A DNA stretch of 64,000 nucleotides from an uncultured Oscillospiraceae bacterium (GTDB lineage Bacteria; Bacillota; Clostridia; Oscillospirales; Oscillospiraceae): contig CAKTNP010000006.1 of assembly GCA_934589155.1 (NCBI GenBank), positions 1 to 64,000 on the forward strand, written 5' to 3'. Below the pieces are notes generated by a model that made no database searches, had not been told where the DNA came from, and saw nothing but the letters and a program-made list of their open reading frames with translations. The translations under genes and the position numbers were made by a program. This document shows positions 1-8,002 of the stretch, piece after piece. Position 1 is the first letter of the stretch; each line of letters begins with the position of its first letter.

Positions 1-1090
1 TCACGAACCACTGGGCGGAGATCAGGGGCTCCACGTCGTTGTGGCAGCGGTAGCAGGTGCCCACGTTGTGGGAGTAGTCCTCCACCTTCACAAGGTACCC
101 CTGGGCCTCCAGGTCCGCCACGATCTGCTTTCTGGCCTCATACCGGTCCAGGCCCTGGTACTTGCCGCCGTTTTCATTGATCTTGCCGTTGTCATCCAGC
201 ACCCGGATGACCTCCAGGTTGTGGCGCAGGCCCACCTCAAAGTCGTTGGGGTCGTGGGCGGGGGTCATCTTCACACAGCCGGTGCCGAAGTCCAGCTCGG
301 CATAGTCGTCGGCCACAATGGGGATCTCCTTGCCCACCAGGGGCAGGATGCAGGTCTTACCCACAATATCCTTATACCGCTCGTCGGCAGGGTTCACACA
401 GACGCCGGAGTCGCCCAGCATGGTCTCCGGCCGGGTGGTGGCCACGATGACCTCCCCGGAGCCGTCTGCCAAGGGGTAGCGGATGTGCCACAGGTGGCCG
501 GGCTTGTCCACGTACTCCACCTCGGCGTCAGACAGGGCGGTAACGCAGTGGGGGCACCAGTTGATGATCCGGCTGCCCTTGTAAATGAGGCCTTTTTCAT
601 ACAGGGAGACGAAGACCTCCCGGACGGCCTTGGAGCAGCCCTCGTCCATGGTGAACCGGGCCCGGTCCCAATCACAGGAGGCGCCCAGCTTCTTCTGCTG
701 CTCCACGATCCGGTTGCCGAAGCGCCGCTTCCAGTCCCAGACCTTCTCTAGAAACTTTTCCCGGCCCAGGTCGTAGCGGGTAACGCCGTCCTTTCGGAGT
801 TCCTCCTCCACCTTGATCTGGGTGGCGATGCCGGCGTGGTCCACGCCGGGGATCCACAGGGCGTTATAGCCCTCCATCCGCTTGAAGCGGATCAGAATGT
901 CCTGGAGAGTGGCGTCCATGGCATGGCCCATGTGCAGCTGGCCCGTCACATTGGGAGGGGGCATAACGATGGTGAAGGGCTTTTTGCTCTCGTCACGCTC
1001 CGCATGGAAATAGTGTCCGTCCTCCCACATTTTGTAGATGGAGGACTCCACCTCCTTGGGTTCATAGGTTTTTGGCAGTTCTCTTGTCAT
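1..1090 (-). CDS. valS: Valine--tRNA ligase, N-terminal part (cut by window edge)
   Basis: Cytoplasmic class I aminoacyl-tRNA synthetase that charges tRNA-Val. About 363 codons are visible from the ATG at 1090 and the frame stays open to the window edge, so the C-terminal half is missing. The N-terminus carries the ValRS/IleRS signature [16 protein letters not shown] with the HIGH-type box HMGH at residues 53-56, followed by the [10 protein letters not shown] motif and, further on, the start of the editing domain ([13 protein letters not shown]). The start is fixed by AAAGGAG about 8 bases upstream. The gene follows a T-box leader with its terminator, so its expression should respond to uncharged tRNA-Val. 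The family call is firm; only the truncation limits it. Confidence 0.96.
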   Translation of the reverse strand, partial: MTRELPKTYEPKEVESSIYKMWEDGHYFHAERDESKKPFTIVMPPPNVTGQLHMGHAMDATLQDILIRFKRMEGYNALWIPGVDHAGIATQIKVEEELRKDGVTRYDLGREKFLEKVWDWKRRFGNRIVEQQKKLGASCDWDRARFTMDEGCSKAVREVFVSLYEKGLIYKGSRIINWCPHCVTALSDAEVEYVDKPGHLWHIRYPLADGSGEVIVATTRPETMLGDSGVCVNPADERYKDIVGKTCILPLVGKEIPIVADDYAELDFGTGCVKMTPAHDPNDFEVGLRHNLEVIRVLDDNGKINENGGKYQGLDRYEARKQIVADLEAQGYLVKVEDYSHNVGTCYRCHNDVEPLISAQWFV

Positions 1091-1119
1091 ATGCAAGCTC
1101 CTTTGCTGTATTCTGCAAT

Positions 1120-1348
1120 AAAAAAACACCCCGAGCCAAAGGCTCAGGGCGAAATTATCCGCGGTACCACCTGATTTCCCGGAAAAACCGGGCACTTTAC
1201 TGCCGTAACGGGGCAAGCCGTACCAGCCTACTTCTTTCAGCCGGTCCGCTCCGGGGCGACAATGGGACCCATCTTCCAGGTGCTCACACCAGCCGCACCC
1301 TCTCTTTTGGAAGAAATCGGGACCAAACTCCCCATCTTTACGTTTTCC
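1120..1348 (-). promoter_or_regulatory. T-box riboswitch leader of valS
   Basis: On the minus strand the leader holds the conserved T-box core GGTGGTACCGCGG (1159-1172), an AGUAGG element upstream of it, and an intrinsic terminator just downstream (GC stem at 1130-1150 followed by seven T, 1120-1126). An AGAGAGGGUG element and a hairpin with GGUGUGAGCACC match stem I features. The likely specifier codon is GUC (complement of 1258-1260), fitting valine; this placement is by comparison with the cysE leader in the same window and is less certain than the T-box itself. Uncharged tRNA-Val would favour the antiterminator. Confidence 0.93.
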
Positions 1349-1354
1349 TTGTTC

Positions 1355-1383
1355 ATTATATCGGCTGGGCTTTTGTTTGTCAA
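1355..1383 (-). promoter_or_regulatory. Promoter of valS T-box leader
   Basis: TTGACA (1378-1383) and TATAAT (1355-1360), both perfect SigA hexamers on the minus strand, are separated by 17 bases. It is back to back with the promoter of the glycosyltransferase gene; the two -35 boxes face each other across an 8-base centre. Confidence 0.9.
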
Positions 1384-1391
1384 CTCGGTCG

Positions 1392-1420
1392 TTGACAGTT
1401 TTCCCGAAAATCGGTATAAT
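1392..1420 (+). promoter_or_regulatory. Promoter of glycosyltransferase gene
   Basis: TTGACA (1392-1397) and TATAAT (1415-1420) with a 17-base spacer. Transcription would begin near 1427, leaving only about 13 bases before the ATG at 1440, with the ribosome binding site AGAGGTG at the very 5' end of the message. Confidence 0.88.
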
Positions 1421-1439
1421 GAACCAAGAGGTGACCGAA

Positions 1440-2378
1440 ATGAAGCTATCTTTGGTGGTTCCCTGTTACAATGAAGAGGAAAACGTGGCAGCCTTCCAGG
1501 CGGCGGTGATCGAAGCCTTCCGGGACTGCGGCTATGACTATGAAACGGTGTTCGTCAACGACGGCAGCCGGGACCATACCCAGCAGGAGCTGGAAAAGCT
1601 CTTTCAAAAGCAGGCCTGCCCCACCAAGGTGGTGTGCTTTTCCCGGAATTTCGGCAAGGAATCCGGCCTGTACGCCGGCCTGCAGCACGCCTCCGGCGAG
1701 TATATCTGCTGCATCGACGCGGATCTGCAGCAGCGGCCGGAGATCGTCCGGGACATGGTGGCGTATCTGGACGGTCACAGGGACTGCGACGTGGTAGCGG
1801 CCTACCAGGACAAGCGGGGCGACGGAAAGGTGCTGACCTTCTTCAAGACCGGGTTCTACAAGCTCATCAACCAGGTCTCCACCGTGAAGCTCCGGCCCGA
1901 CGCCAGCGATTTCCGGACCTTCCGCCGGTCCGTGGCGGAGAGTATCCTGTCCATGGGGGAATACCATCGGTTCTCCAAGGGCATTTTCGCCTGGGTTGGC
2001 TACAACAGCCACTATATCCCCTATACGGCCTGTGAGCGGGCGGCAGGCAAGACCAAGTGGTCCTTTAAGAAGCTGTTCCGCTATGCCATCGGCGGCATTA
2101 TCGATTACTCCGCCGCTCCCCTGCGGATCTCCACCTATATGGGCATGCTGTCGGCCCTGGCCTCACTCATTTATCTCATCGTGGTGGTGATCCAGAAGCT
2201 GGCCTTCGGCATCAATATTCCGGGCTATGCCACCATTATCGTGCTGATCCTGTTCTTGGGCGGCATGCAGCTGTTCTGTCTGGGCCTCATCGGCGAGTAT
2301 GTGGGCCGGATCTTTGAGCAGTCCAAAAACCGGCCCATTTACCTGTGCCGGGAATACCTGACCTACGAAAAAGAGTGA
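1440..2378 (+). CDS. Family 2 glycosyltransferase, DPM1/GtrB-like, membrane anchored
   Basis: A 312-residue enzyme expected to transfer a sugar from a nucleotide sugar to a polyprenyl phosphate at the inner face of the membrane. The GT-A fold starts at once ([14 protein letters not shown]), with VNDGS at 39-43 and the metal-binding DAD at 93-95. Two C-terminal hydrophobic segments (about 229-251 and 264-288) match the GtrB/YfdH/CsbB group. Start at ATG 1440 is chosen because AGAGGTG lies 6 bases upstream and the TATAAT box lies inside any longer frame. It is a single-gene unit ended by a hairpin at 2378-2412. Sugar and acceptor cannot be read from the sequence. Confidence 0.9.
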   Translation: MKLSLVVPCYNEEENVAAFQAAVIEAFRDCGYDYETVFVNDGSRDHTQQELEKLFQKQACPTKVVCFSRNFGKESGLYAGLQHASGEYICCIDADLQQRPEIVRDMVAYLDGHRDCDVVAAYQDKRGDGKVLTFFKTGFYKLINQVSTVKLRPDASDFRTFRRSVAESILSMGEYHRFSKGIFAWVGYNSHYIPYTACERAAGKTKWSFKKLFRYAIGGIIDYSAAPLRISTYMGMLSALASLIYLIVVVIQKLAFGINIPGYATIIVLILFLGGMQLFCLGLIGEYVGRIFEQSKNRPIYLCREYLTYEKE

Positions 2379-2412
2379 AAAAGAGCCGGTGCTTCTGCAC
2401 CGGCTCTTTTTT
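2378..2412. terminator. Bidirectional terminator
   Basis: Perfect stem AAAAGAGCCGGTGC / GCACCGGCTCTTTT with loop TTCT and T tracts on both strands, placed between the converging glycosyltransferase and lipoprotein genes. Confidence 0.93.
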
Positions 2413-3274
2413 AAGTTTGGGGAATCAGTCTTTCATAGGTACCGGTGGTGAACTCCACCGCATAGTCGCTCTGGCTGTCGCCGCCCAAATAAATGCGATA
2501 CCGGGCGTTTTCTTCAAAGGCGTAGCCCGTCAGGTCATAGGTCACCACCCGATCCTTGCCGGGCTCCAGCACATAGCCGATGTCCTGCCAGAAGCCCTCC
2601 TCGGAAGGCTCCACCTGGGTGAGGGTCCCGTCCTCCGACAGGGTATACACATAGAAATACTGGCCGGTGGACCGTTCCGTGTCCCCCAGATTACGCCAGG
2701 TCACGGAAAAGCTCTGACTCTCTCCGCCCAGGTCCAGCTCCGGCTGGGACAGGGCGATTTTTTCGTCCTGGGACAGGGCGGAAACATCCCCGGTCTCCAG
2801 GGTCCCGCATTGGGTGAGAAGATCCAGCACCGCCCGGACCATTTCCGGATCCCGGACCTTATGGGAATAGCTGGGCTTCACATCGTCCAGCACGAAATAC
2901 TCGGTGCAGTCCGGGCTGAAGCACAGGGACACCCCGGAGCCCGCCCCAAAGGGGATCAGCATCAGCCGCAGGCCCCAGGCCCGGTCCTCGGATAGGTCCC
3001 GGGAAAGGGGCTCCTTCTCGATCTCCACCTTTTCCAGAAGGGAGAAGAGTTCTTCCATGCTCTCCTCCCGGGTCATGGCATAGGTCCGCTCCCCGGCTTC
3101 ATCGGCATAGCGCAGATCTACCTGGCGAATGCCCGTAAAGAGGGCGGTATAGTCCCCCACATCCGTCATTTCCGTAAGGGAAATATAGCTTGCGCCGCCG
3201 CAGGCCGTCAGACCGGCGGCCAGGGCCAGCACCAGAGTGACCGCCGCAATTCGGATCCAAACTTTTACTTTCAT
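2411..3274 (-). CDS. Lipoprotein with possible Ig-like C-terminal domain
   Basis: A 287-residue exported lipoprotein of unknown function. The N-terminus has a short basic region, a hydrophobic stretch and a lipobox LTAC with the lipidated Cys near residue 25, followed by GG. The C-terminal 100 residues alternate hydrophobic and polar positions with a pattern (VTWRNLGD... YVLEPG... YRIYLGG) typical of bacterial Ig-like beta-sandwich modules; that reading is inference. Its ATG overlaps the stop of the upstream GNAT remnant (ATGA), so the two were or are translationally coupled. No informative neighbours. Confidence 0.72.
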   Translation of the reverse strand: MKVKVWIRIAAVTLVLALAAGLTACGGASYISLTEMTDVGDYTALFTGIRQVDLRYADEAGERTYAMTREESMEELFSLLEKVEIEKEPLSRDLSEDRAWGLRLMLIPFGAGSGVSLCFSPDCTEYFVLDDVKPSYSHKVRDPEMVRAVLDLLTQCGTLETGDVSALSQDEKIALSQPELDLGGESQSFSVTWRNLGDTERSTGQYFYVYTLSEDGTLTQVEPSEEGFWQDIGYVLEPGKDRVVTYDLTGYAFEENARYRIYLGGDSQSDYAVEFTTGTYERLIPQT

Positions 3275-3456
3275 AATCGTTTCTCCATCACAAAATTGGT
3301 AAGGACCACACCCCGGCGCAGGACCCTCTGGGCCCGGATCACCTCATAGCCCCGGGCCTCAAAAAAGGGCCGGGCCGTCAGAGAGGCGTGGACCATTTCA
3401 TAGAAGAACCGGCAAGGGTTGGCGCAGTCCCGGGATGTATAGGGGCGTATCGCCAT
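3271..3456 (-). pseudogene. GNAT acetyltransferase (YafP-type) with internal deletion
   Basis: Only 61 codons remain. Residues 1-20 (MAIRPYTSRDC... FFYEMVHA) match the beginning of a YafP-like GNAT domain, while the rest (SLTARPFFEARGYEV... GVVLTNFVMEKRL) matches its last 35 or so residues; the acetyl-CoA binding core between them, about 90 residues in relatives, is missing. The reading frame is intact across the junction. The start at 3456 has AGGAGG upstream; a longer frame would run into the tRNA terminator. The product cannot bind acetyl-CoA in the usual way, so it is called a remnant. Confidence 0.75.
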
Positions 3457-3479
3457 ACCGCCGCCTCCTGTCCCATTGT

Positions 3480-3514
3480 AAAAAACCGGAGCGAACATCG
3501 TCCGCTCCGGTTTT
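3480..3514 (-). terminator. Terminator of tRNA-Thr
   Basis: Stem CCGGAGCG / CGCTCCGG (3486-3510) followed on the minus strand by a run of T, directly after the encoded CCA end of the tRNA. Confidence 0.88.
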
Positions 3515-3589
3515 GGAGCTACTGGCCGGACTTGAACCGGCGACCTGCTGATTACGAATCAGCTGCTCTACCGACTGAGCCACAGTAGC
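3514..3589 (-). tRNA. tRNA-Thr (anticodon CGU)
   Basis: A full cloverleaf reads on the minus strand: acceptor GCTACTG/CAGTAGC, D arm GCTC/GAGC, anticodon stem GCTGA/TCAGC with loop TTCGTAA (anticodon CGT, reading ACG), T arm GCCGG-TTCAAGT-CCGGC, discriminator U and an encoded CCA. Length is 76 bases with CCA. It has its own promoter and terminator, so it is a single-gene unit. Confidence 0.96.
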
Positions 3590-3606
3590 ATCTCAAGTGC
3601 TTTCAT

Positions 3607-3635
3607 ATTATACCCGGTCCCCCGGAAAATGTCAA
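3607..3635 (-). promoter_or_regulatory. Promoter of tRNA-Thr
   Basis: Perfect TTGACA (3630-3635) and TATAAT (3607-3612) on the minus strand with a 17-base spacer; the start would fall about 11 bases before the mature tRNA. Confidence 0.9.
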
Positions 3636-3784
3636 CTTCTTTTCCGGCTTCGGCCCAGATTTTTCCCCGGTCTCCGGTTCCTGCGAAAATGCAGCCTCTC
3701 CTTCATTTTTATCTCAGAATTTACAATTATTTACAATCTTTTCACAAATCGCCGCCTGAAATCTCAGATTCGGTTTCCCATAAC

Positions 3785-3841
3785 TGTGGAAAACCGGGAG
3801 CATACAAAAAGTTATTCACATCATCCACAGGTTTGTCCACA
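3785..3841. other. Cluster of DnaA-box-like nonamers in a 425-bp gap
   Basis: The gap 3590-4014 holds no gene beyond the tRNA promoter and a tsaD terminator. In its middle four nonamers each differ by one base from TTATCCACA: TTTTCCACA (minus, 3785-3793), TTATTCACA (3812-3820), TCATCCACA (3821-3829) and TTGTCCACA (3833-3841); the last three are head to tail. An AT-rich stretch lies at about 3717-3747. This resembles a DnaA binding cluster, but there is no dnaA or dnaN nearby. Confidence 0.55.
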
Positions 3842-3975
3842 GGAAATTTCCGGAGAAGTGTTCCTCCTTTTCCCGGTTATTCCCATTCTTCCCCAGGATC
3901 CGTCCAAAAACGAGGCTGTATTTGGACTTTACATAATCCGAATATTCGCTTTCGCCGCGTATGAACATTTTGCGG

Positions 3976-4010
3976 CAAAAAGTTTGCAGGGACGGCGAAC
4001 CGTCCCTGCA
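3976..4010 (-). terminator. Terminator after tsaD
   Basis: Stem TGCAGGGACGG / CCGTCCCTGCA with a TTCG loop on the minus strand, followed by AAACTTTTT, right after the tsaD stop. It ends the cysE-tsaD run. Confidence 0.85.
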
Positions 4011-4014
4011 TGGC

Positions 4015-5031
4015 TCAAAGGGTCTCCCCGATGATGGATTTTGTAGCGTAGGCGTTGAGGGTCTGGTCCGCCAGATTCCCCGCCAGGAACTCATAATAGC
4101 CCTGGGCGCCGATCATAGCGGCGTTGTCGCCGCAGAGGCTAAGGGGCGGCATATAGACCTCCGTGTCTCTGGCCTGTGCCGCCGCCAGAATGTCCCGGCG
4201 GATCCGGGAATTGGCGGCCACGCCTCCGGCCACCGCCAGCTTGTGATAGCCGGTTCTCTCCAGAGCCATCATAGCTCGGGGCACCAGTGTGTCGCTGACC
4301 GCAGCGGAGAATGAAGCGCATAGAGACGGAATGTCCAGCTCCTCCCCCTTCTGCTGGGCGTTGTGAATGAGGTTCAGGGCCGCGGTCTTCAGGCCGGAAA
4401 AGGACAGATCCAGAGGATTCTTTCCGCTGGCCGCTCGAGGAAGGGGGTACTTTTTGTCGTCTCCCGCTGCCGCCGCCCGGTCCAGGGCCGCGCCGCCGGG
4501 ATAGGGCATACCCAAGACCCGGGCCACCTTGTCAAAGCTCTCCCCCGCCGCATCGTCCAGGGTGGTGCCCAGGATCCGCATTTTCGTATAATCCTGCACA
4601 TCCACCAGCATGGTATGTCCGCCGGACACCACCAGGCACAAAAACGGCGGCTCCAGCTCCGGATAGGCCAGATAATTGGCGGCAATATGGCCCCGGATGT
4701 GATGGACCGGGATCAGAGGCTTGTCCATGGCCAGGGCCAGGCCCTTGGCAAAGTTCACCCCCACCAGCACCGCGCCGATGAGGCCCGGGGCATAGGTCAC
4801 GGCCACGGCGTCAATGTCCGCCCGACAAAGGCCCGTATTTACAAGGGCCTGATCCGCCAGGCCGTAAATGGCCTCGATATGCTTCCGGGAGGCGATCTCC
4901 GGCACCACGCCGCCGTAGAGCTTGTGCAGATCCACCTGGGAGGCAATGCAGTCCGTCAGGATCTTCCGCCCATCCTGGGTCAAGGCCACGGCGGTCTCGT
5001 CGCAGGAGGATTCCACCGACAGAATAATCAT
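4015..5031 (-). CDS. tsaD: tRNA N6-threonylcarbamoyladenosine transferase TsaD
   Basis: Transfers the threonylcarbamoyl group to A37 of tRNAs that read ANN codons, working with TsaB, TsaC and TsaE. The 338-residue length is normal for the ASKHA-fold family. Visible signatures are the N-terminal SVESSCDETAVA, the metal-binding HIRGH (His111, His115) and the SGGHT loop. The ATG overlaps the rimI stop by four bases. It is the last gene of cysE-cysS-polA-rimI-tsaD and is followed by a terminator. tsaB and tsaE, often next to it, are not in this window. Confidence 0.97.
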   Translation of the reverse strand: MIILSVESSCDETAVALTQDGRKILTDCIASQVDLHKLYGGVVPEIASRKHIEAIYGLADQALVNTGLCRADIDAVAVTYAPGLIGAVLVGVNFAKGLALAMDKPLIPVHHIRGHIAANYLAYPELEPPFLCLVVSGGHTMLVDVQDYTKMRILGTTLDDAAGESFDKVARVLGMPYPGGAALDRAAAAGDDKKYPLPRAASGKNPLDLSFSGLKTAALNLIHNAQQKGEELDIPSLCASFSAAVSDTLVPRAMMALERTGYHKLAVAGGVAANSRIRRDILAAAQARDTEVYMPPLSLCGDNAAMIGAQGYYEFLAGNLADQTLNAYATKSIIGETL

Positions 5032-5474
5032 TCGTTTCTCTCCTTTCGGAGGATCAAGGCATCCTCCCTGGGTTTCTCGTAATACCGGGGCCGTCGCCCC
5101 ACCTGGGCAAAACCCAGGTCCTCATAGAGGGCAATGGCCGGGGCGTTGGAGGCCCGGACCTCCAGGGTCAGGCTCTCGTCCCCCAGGGCCATAAGCTTTT
5201 CCCAAAGGGCTTCCATAAGCCTGCGGCCCAGGCCTCGGCGGCGGGCCTCCGGGACCACCGCCAGATTCATGACGTCCGCCTCCGGCGGCACCCGCTGACA
5301 GCCCACATAGCCCAGGAGTCGGTCTCCCTCCATGGCAATAAGCCACAGACTCAAGGGGTTATTCAGTTCCCCGGCCATGGACCGTTCGCTCCAGGGATCT
5401 GAAAAGCAGGCCTCTTCCAGCTCCGCCACGGCTTTTACATGACAAGCCGCCATGGGCACGATCGTAATTTCCAT
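5028..5474 (-). CDS. rimI: Ribosomal protein S18 alanine N-acetyltransferase RimI
   Basis: A 148-residue GNAT enzyme that acetylates a protein N-terminal amine with acetyl-CoA, S18 in E. coli. The acetyl-CoA loop is seen as VVPEARRRGLGRRLM (Q/RxxGxG/A) and the fold ends with NAPAIALYEDLGF and the Tyr-rich YYEKPREDA. The start is the ATG at 5474, which overlaps the polA stop (TGATG); an in-frame extension upstream has no family resemblance. Placement between polA and tsaD matches the tsaB-rimI-tsaD order common in Gram-positives, minus tsaB. The exact target in this organism is inferred. Confidence 0.93.
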   Translation of the reverse strand: MEITIVPMAACHVKAVAELEEACFSDPWSERSMAGELNNPLSLWLIAMEGDRLLGYVGCQRVPPEADVMNLAVVPEARRRGLGRRLMEALWEKLMALGDESLTLEVRASNAPAIALYEDLGFAQVGRRPRYYEKPREDALILRKERNE

Positions 5475-8002
5475 CACTTCGCCTCGTACCAGCTCTTGCC
5501 GAACTTGGCCTCCGCCACCAGGGGTACGGAGAGATCGGCCACCTGCTCCATTTCCCGAGCCACGATCCGGGCCACGGCCTCGGCATCGGCTTCGGGGCAC
5601 TCCACGATCAGCTCGTCATGGACCTGCAGCACAAGCCTCGCATCCAGCTTGGATTCTTTCAGGGCCCGGTCCACCCGGATCATAGCCAGCTTGATGAGGT
5701 CCGCCGCCGTGCCCTGAATGGGTGTGTTGAGGGCAATGCGCTCTGCCCCCTGGCGGATGTTGTAGTTGCTGCTTTTCAGTTCCGGAATATACCGGCGGCG
5801 GCCATAGAGAGTCTCCACATAGCCCTTAGCCTTGGCCTCCTCCACGATATTTCGCATATAGGCCTTGACTCCGGAATACCGGGCCAGATAGTTGTCGATA
5901 TACTCCCGGGCCTCCCACCGGGACACGCCGATGTCCTCGGACAGGGAGAACTCGGAAATACCGTAAACGATGCCGAAGTTCACGGCCTTGGCATGGCGGC
6001 GCATGAGTGGCGTGACCTCCTCCGGCGCCACGTTGAATACCTGGGAGGCCGTCACCGTGTGGATGTCGTCTCCCCGCTGGAAGGCCTCCTGCATGAGCTT
6101 GTCATCGGCCACATGGGCCAGGACCCGAAGCTCGATCTGACTGTAATCCGCGTCCACCAGCACACAGCCCTCCTTGGGCACGAACATCTTCCGGATCTCG
6201 CTGCCCAGCTCCGTGCGGACGGGAATGTTCTGCAGGTTGGGATCCGTGGAGGACAGGCGTCCCGTGGCCGTCACCATATTCTGGAAGGTGGTCCGGATCC
6301 GGCCGTCGGGGCCGATGACCTTCATGAGGCCATCGGCGTAGGTGGATTTCAGCTTGGTCAGCATCCGATAGTCCATGATGTTGGGAACGATGGGATGCAG
6401 CTCCTTCAGCTTCTCCAGGACCTCGGCATTGGTGGAGTAGCCGGTTTTGGTCTTCTTCACCGGGGGCAGCTCCAGTTTTTCAAACAGGACCTCTCCCAGC
6501 TTCTTGGTGGAGTTGATGTTGAACGCCTCCCCGGCGTACTCATAAATGGCCTTTTCGCAGGCCTCGATCCGCTGGGCCAGCATGGCGCCGAAGTCCGACA
6601 GGGCGTTTTCGTCAATGGCAATGCCCGCAAGCTCCATGTCATAGAGCACCCGGCACAGGGGAAATTCGATGTCCCTATAGAGCCTCTCCATGCCGTCCCG
6701 CCGGAGCAGAGGCTCCAGCACCGCTTTCATCTGGAATACTGCCCCGGCCCGGTCCGCCGCCTCGGGCCCCGGCTCCCGATCCAGATAGCTCTTGGCCACC
6801 TGGTCCAGGTCATAGCCTCCCAAAGACGGGTTCAGATCATAGGCCGCCAGGGCCGTGTCAAAGACAAAATCCTCCCCCGCAATGCCCATGTCATGGAGCA
6901 GGTGCAGGGTAGTTTTCAGGTCGTGGCAGATCTTGGGCGTTCCCCTGCCCAATAGGGTTTCCGCCTCCGGCCCCCGTTCCAGGGGCGCCACGGCGCAGAC
7001 CTTCTGATCCCAGGCGAAGGCCAGGGTCCCGTCCTCCGTCACCGTCACGGCGCAGAGGGTCCCCGGCTCCGGCAGGGTATCCACCGCCCCAAAGCGGCTG
7101 GCCGCCGTTTTCTCCCTGGGGGCCACGGCCTGGCTCCGCAGGCCGTAGCGGTCGATGAGCTTCTGAAATTCCAGCTTCTCAAAGAGGTCGTACAGGGCCT
7201 GCTTGTCCGCCTCCTGAATCAGGGCGTCCTGGGGCCGGAACACAATGGGTGCATTGCAGCGGATGGTAGCCAGGTCAAAGGACATGACCGCGCTGTCCCG
7301 GCCCGCCTCCAGCTTCTCCCGGAGCTTGGGCCGGATGGAGGGATCCTGCAAATTGGCGTAGACCCCCTCCATGGTGCCGAATTTCAGCAGCAGCTCCGTG
7401 GCGGTCTTGGGTCCCACCCCAGGCACGCCGGGGATATTGTCGGAACTGTCGCCCATGAGGCTCTTGAGGTCGATAAGGTGAATGGGCTCGAAGCCGTACT
7501 CCTCCCGGAACACCTGTTCCGTGTACAGGGTAGTGTCCGTCTGGCCCATCTTGGTCCGGACCAGCTTGATCCGCACGTGGTCGTCGATGAGCTGCAGGCT
7601 GTCCCGGTCCCCCGTGACCACCACGCAGTCCCAGTCCTCTTTTCCGCAGGTCTTGGCCACGGTGCCGATGACGTCGTCGGCCTCCCAGCCCTGGCATTCG
7701 TAAATAGGGATCCGCATGGCGGTGAGGACTTCCTTCATAACAGGCATCTGCTGGGCCAGCTCCTCCGGCATTTTGTGCCGGGTGGCCTTATAGCCCTCAT
7801 ACTGCAAATGCCGGAATGTAGGCCCGTGGAGGTCAAAGGCCACGCAGACGGCATCGGGCTTCTCCTCGGTCTCCATCTTCTGGAGAATGTTCAGAAATCC
7901 AAAAATGGCATTGGTGAACAGCCCCTCCCGGGTGGTCAAGGGCCGCACCCCATAAAAGGCCCGGTTGATAACGCTGTTTCCGTCTAAAATCAGCAGCTTC
8001 AT
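5474..8002 (-). CDS. polA: DNA polymerase I
   Basis: An 842-residue repair and Okazaki-fragment polymerase. Residues 1-300 form the 5'-3' exonuclease (LLILDGNSVINRAFYG; DSSDNIPGVPGVGPKTA helix-hairpin-helix). The middle 3'-5' exonuclease domain is present but its acidic motifs are lost (AVTVTED in place of DxE), so proofreading is probably absent, as in Bacillus and Thermus. The polymerase has motif A DYSQIELR (Asp619), motif B RRHAKAVNFGIVYG (668-681) and motif C HDE (795-797). The start at 8002 shares one base with the cysS stop (TAATG) and has GGAG upstream; a start five codons earlier would overlap that site. Confidence 0.97.
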   Translation of the reverse strand: MKLLILDGNSVINRAFYGVRPLTTREGLFTNAIFGFLNILQKMETEEKPDAVCVAFDLHGPTFRHLQYEGYKATRHKMPEELAQQMPVMKEVLTAMRIPIYECQGWEADDVIGTVAKTCGKEDWDCVVVTGDRDSLQLIDDHVRIKLVRTKMGQTDTTLYTEQVFREEYGFEPIHLIDLKSLMGDSSDNIPGVPGVGPKTATELLLKFGTMEGVYANLQDPSIRPKLREKLEAGRDSAVMSFDLATIRCNAPIVFRPQDALIQEADKQALYDLFEKLEFQKLIDRYGLRSQAVAPREKTAASRFGAVDTLPEPGTLCAVTVTEDGTLAFAWDQKVCAVAPLERGPEAETLLGRGTPKICHDLKTTLHLLHDMGIAGEDFVFDTALAAYDLNPSLGGYDLDQVAKSYLDREPGPEAADRAGAVFQMKAVLEPLLRRDGMERLYRDIEFPLCRVLYDMELAGIAIDENALSDFGAMLAQRIEACEKAIYEYAGEAFNINSTKKLGEVLFEKLELPPVKKTKTGYSTNAEVLEKLKELHPIVPNIMDYRMLTKLKSTYADGLMKVIGPDGRIRTTFQNMVTATGRLSSTDPNLQNIPVRTELGSEIRKMFVPKEGCVLVDADYSQIELRVLAHVADDKLMQEAFQRGDDIHTVTASQVFNVAPEEVTPLMRRHAKAVNFGIVYGISEFSLSEDIGVSRWEAREYIDNYLARYSGVKAYMRNIVEEAKAKGYVETLYGRRRYIPELKSSNYNIRQGAERIALNTPIQGTAADLIKLAMIRVDRALKESKLDARLVLQVHDELIVECPEADAEAVARIVAREMEQVADLSVPLVAEAKFGKSWYEAK

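Noticed and set aside
3457..3498. Longer start for the GNAT remnant
   Set aside because: The extra codons lie in the tRNA-Thr terminator and do not resemble the family; AGGAGG marks the start at 3456.
3590..4014. Replication origin
   Set aside because: The DnaA-like boxes are imperfect, there is no dnaA-dnaN neighbourhood and no change of gene direction here; kept only as a finding.
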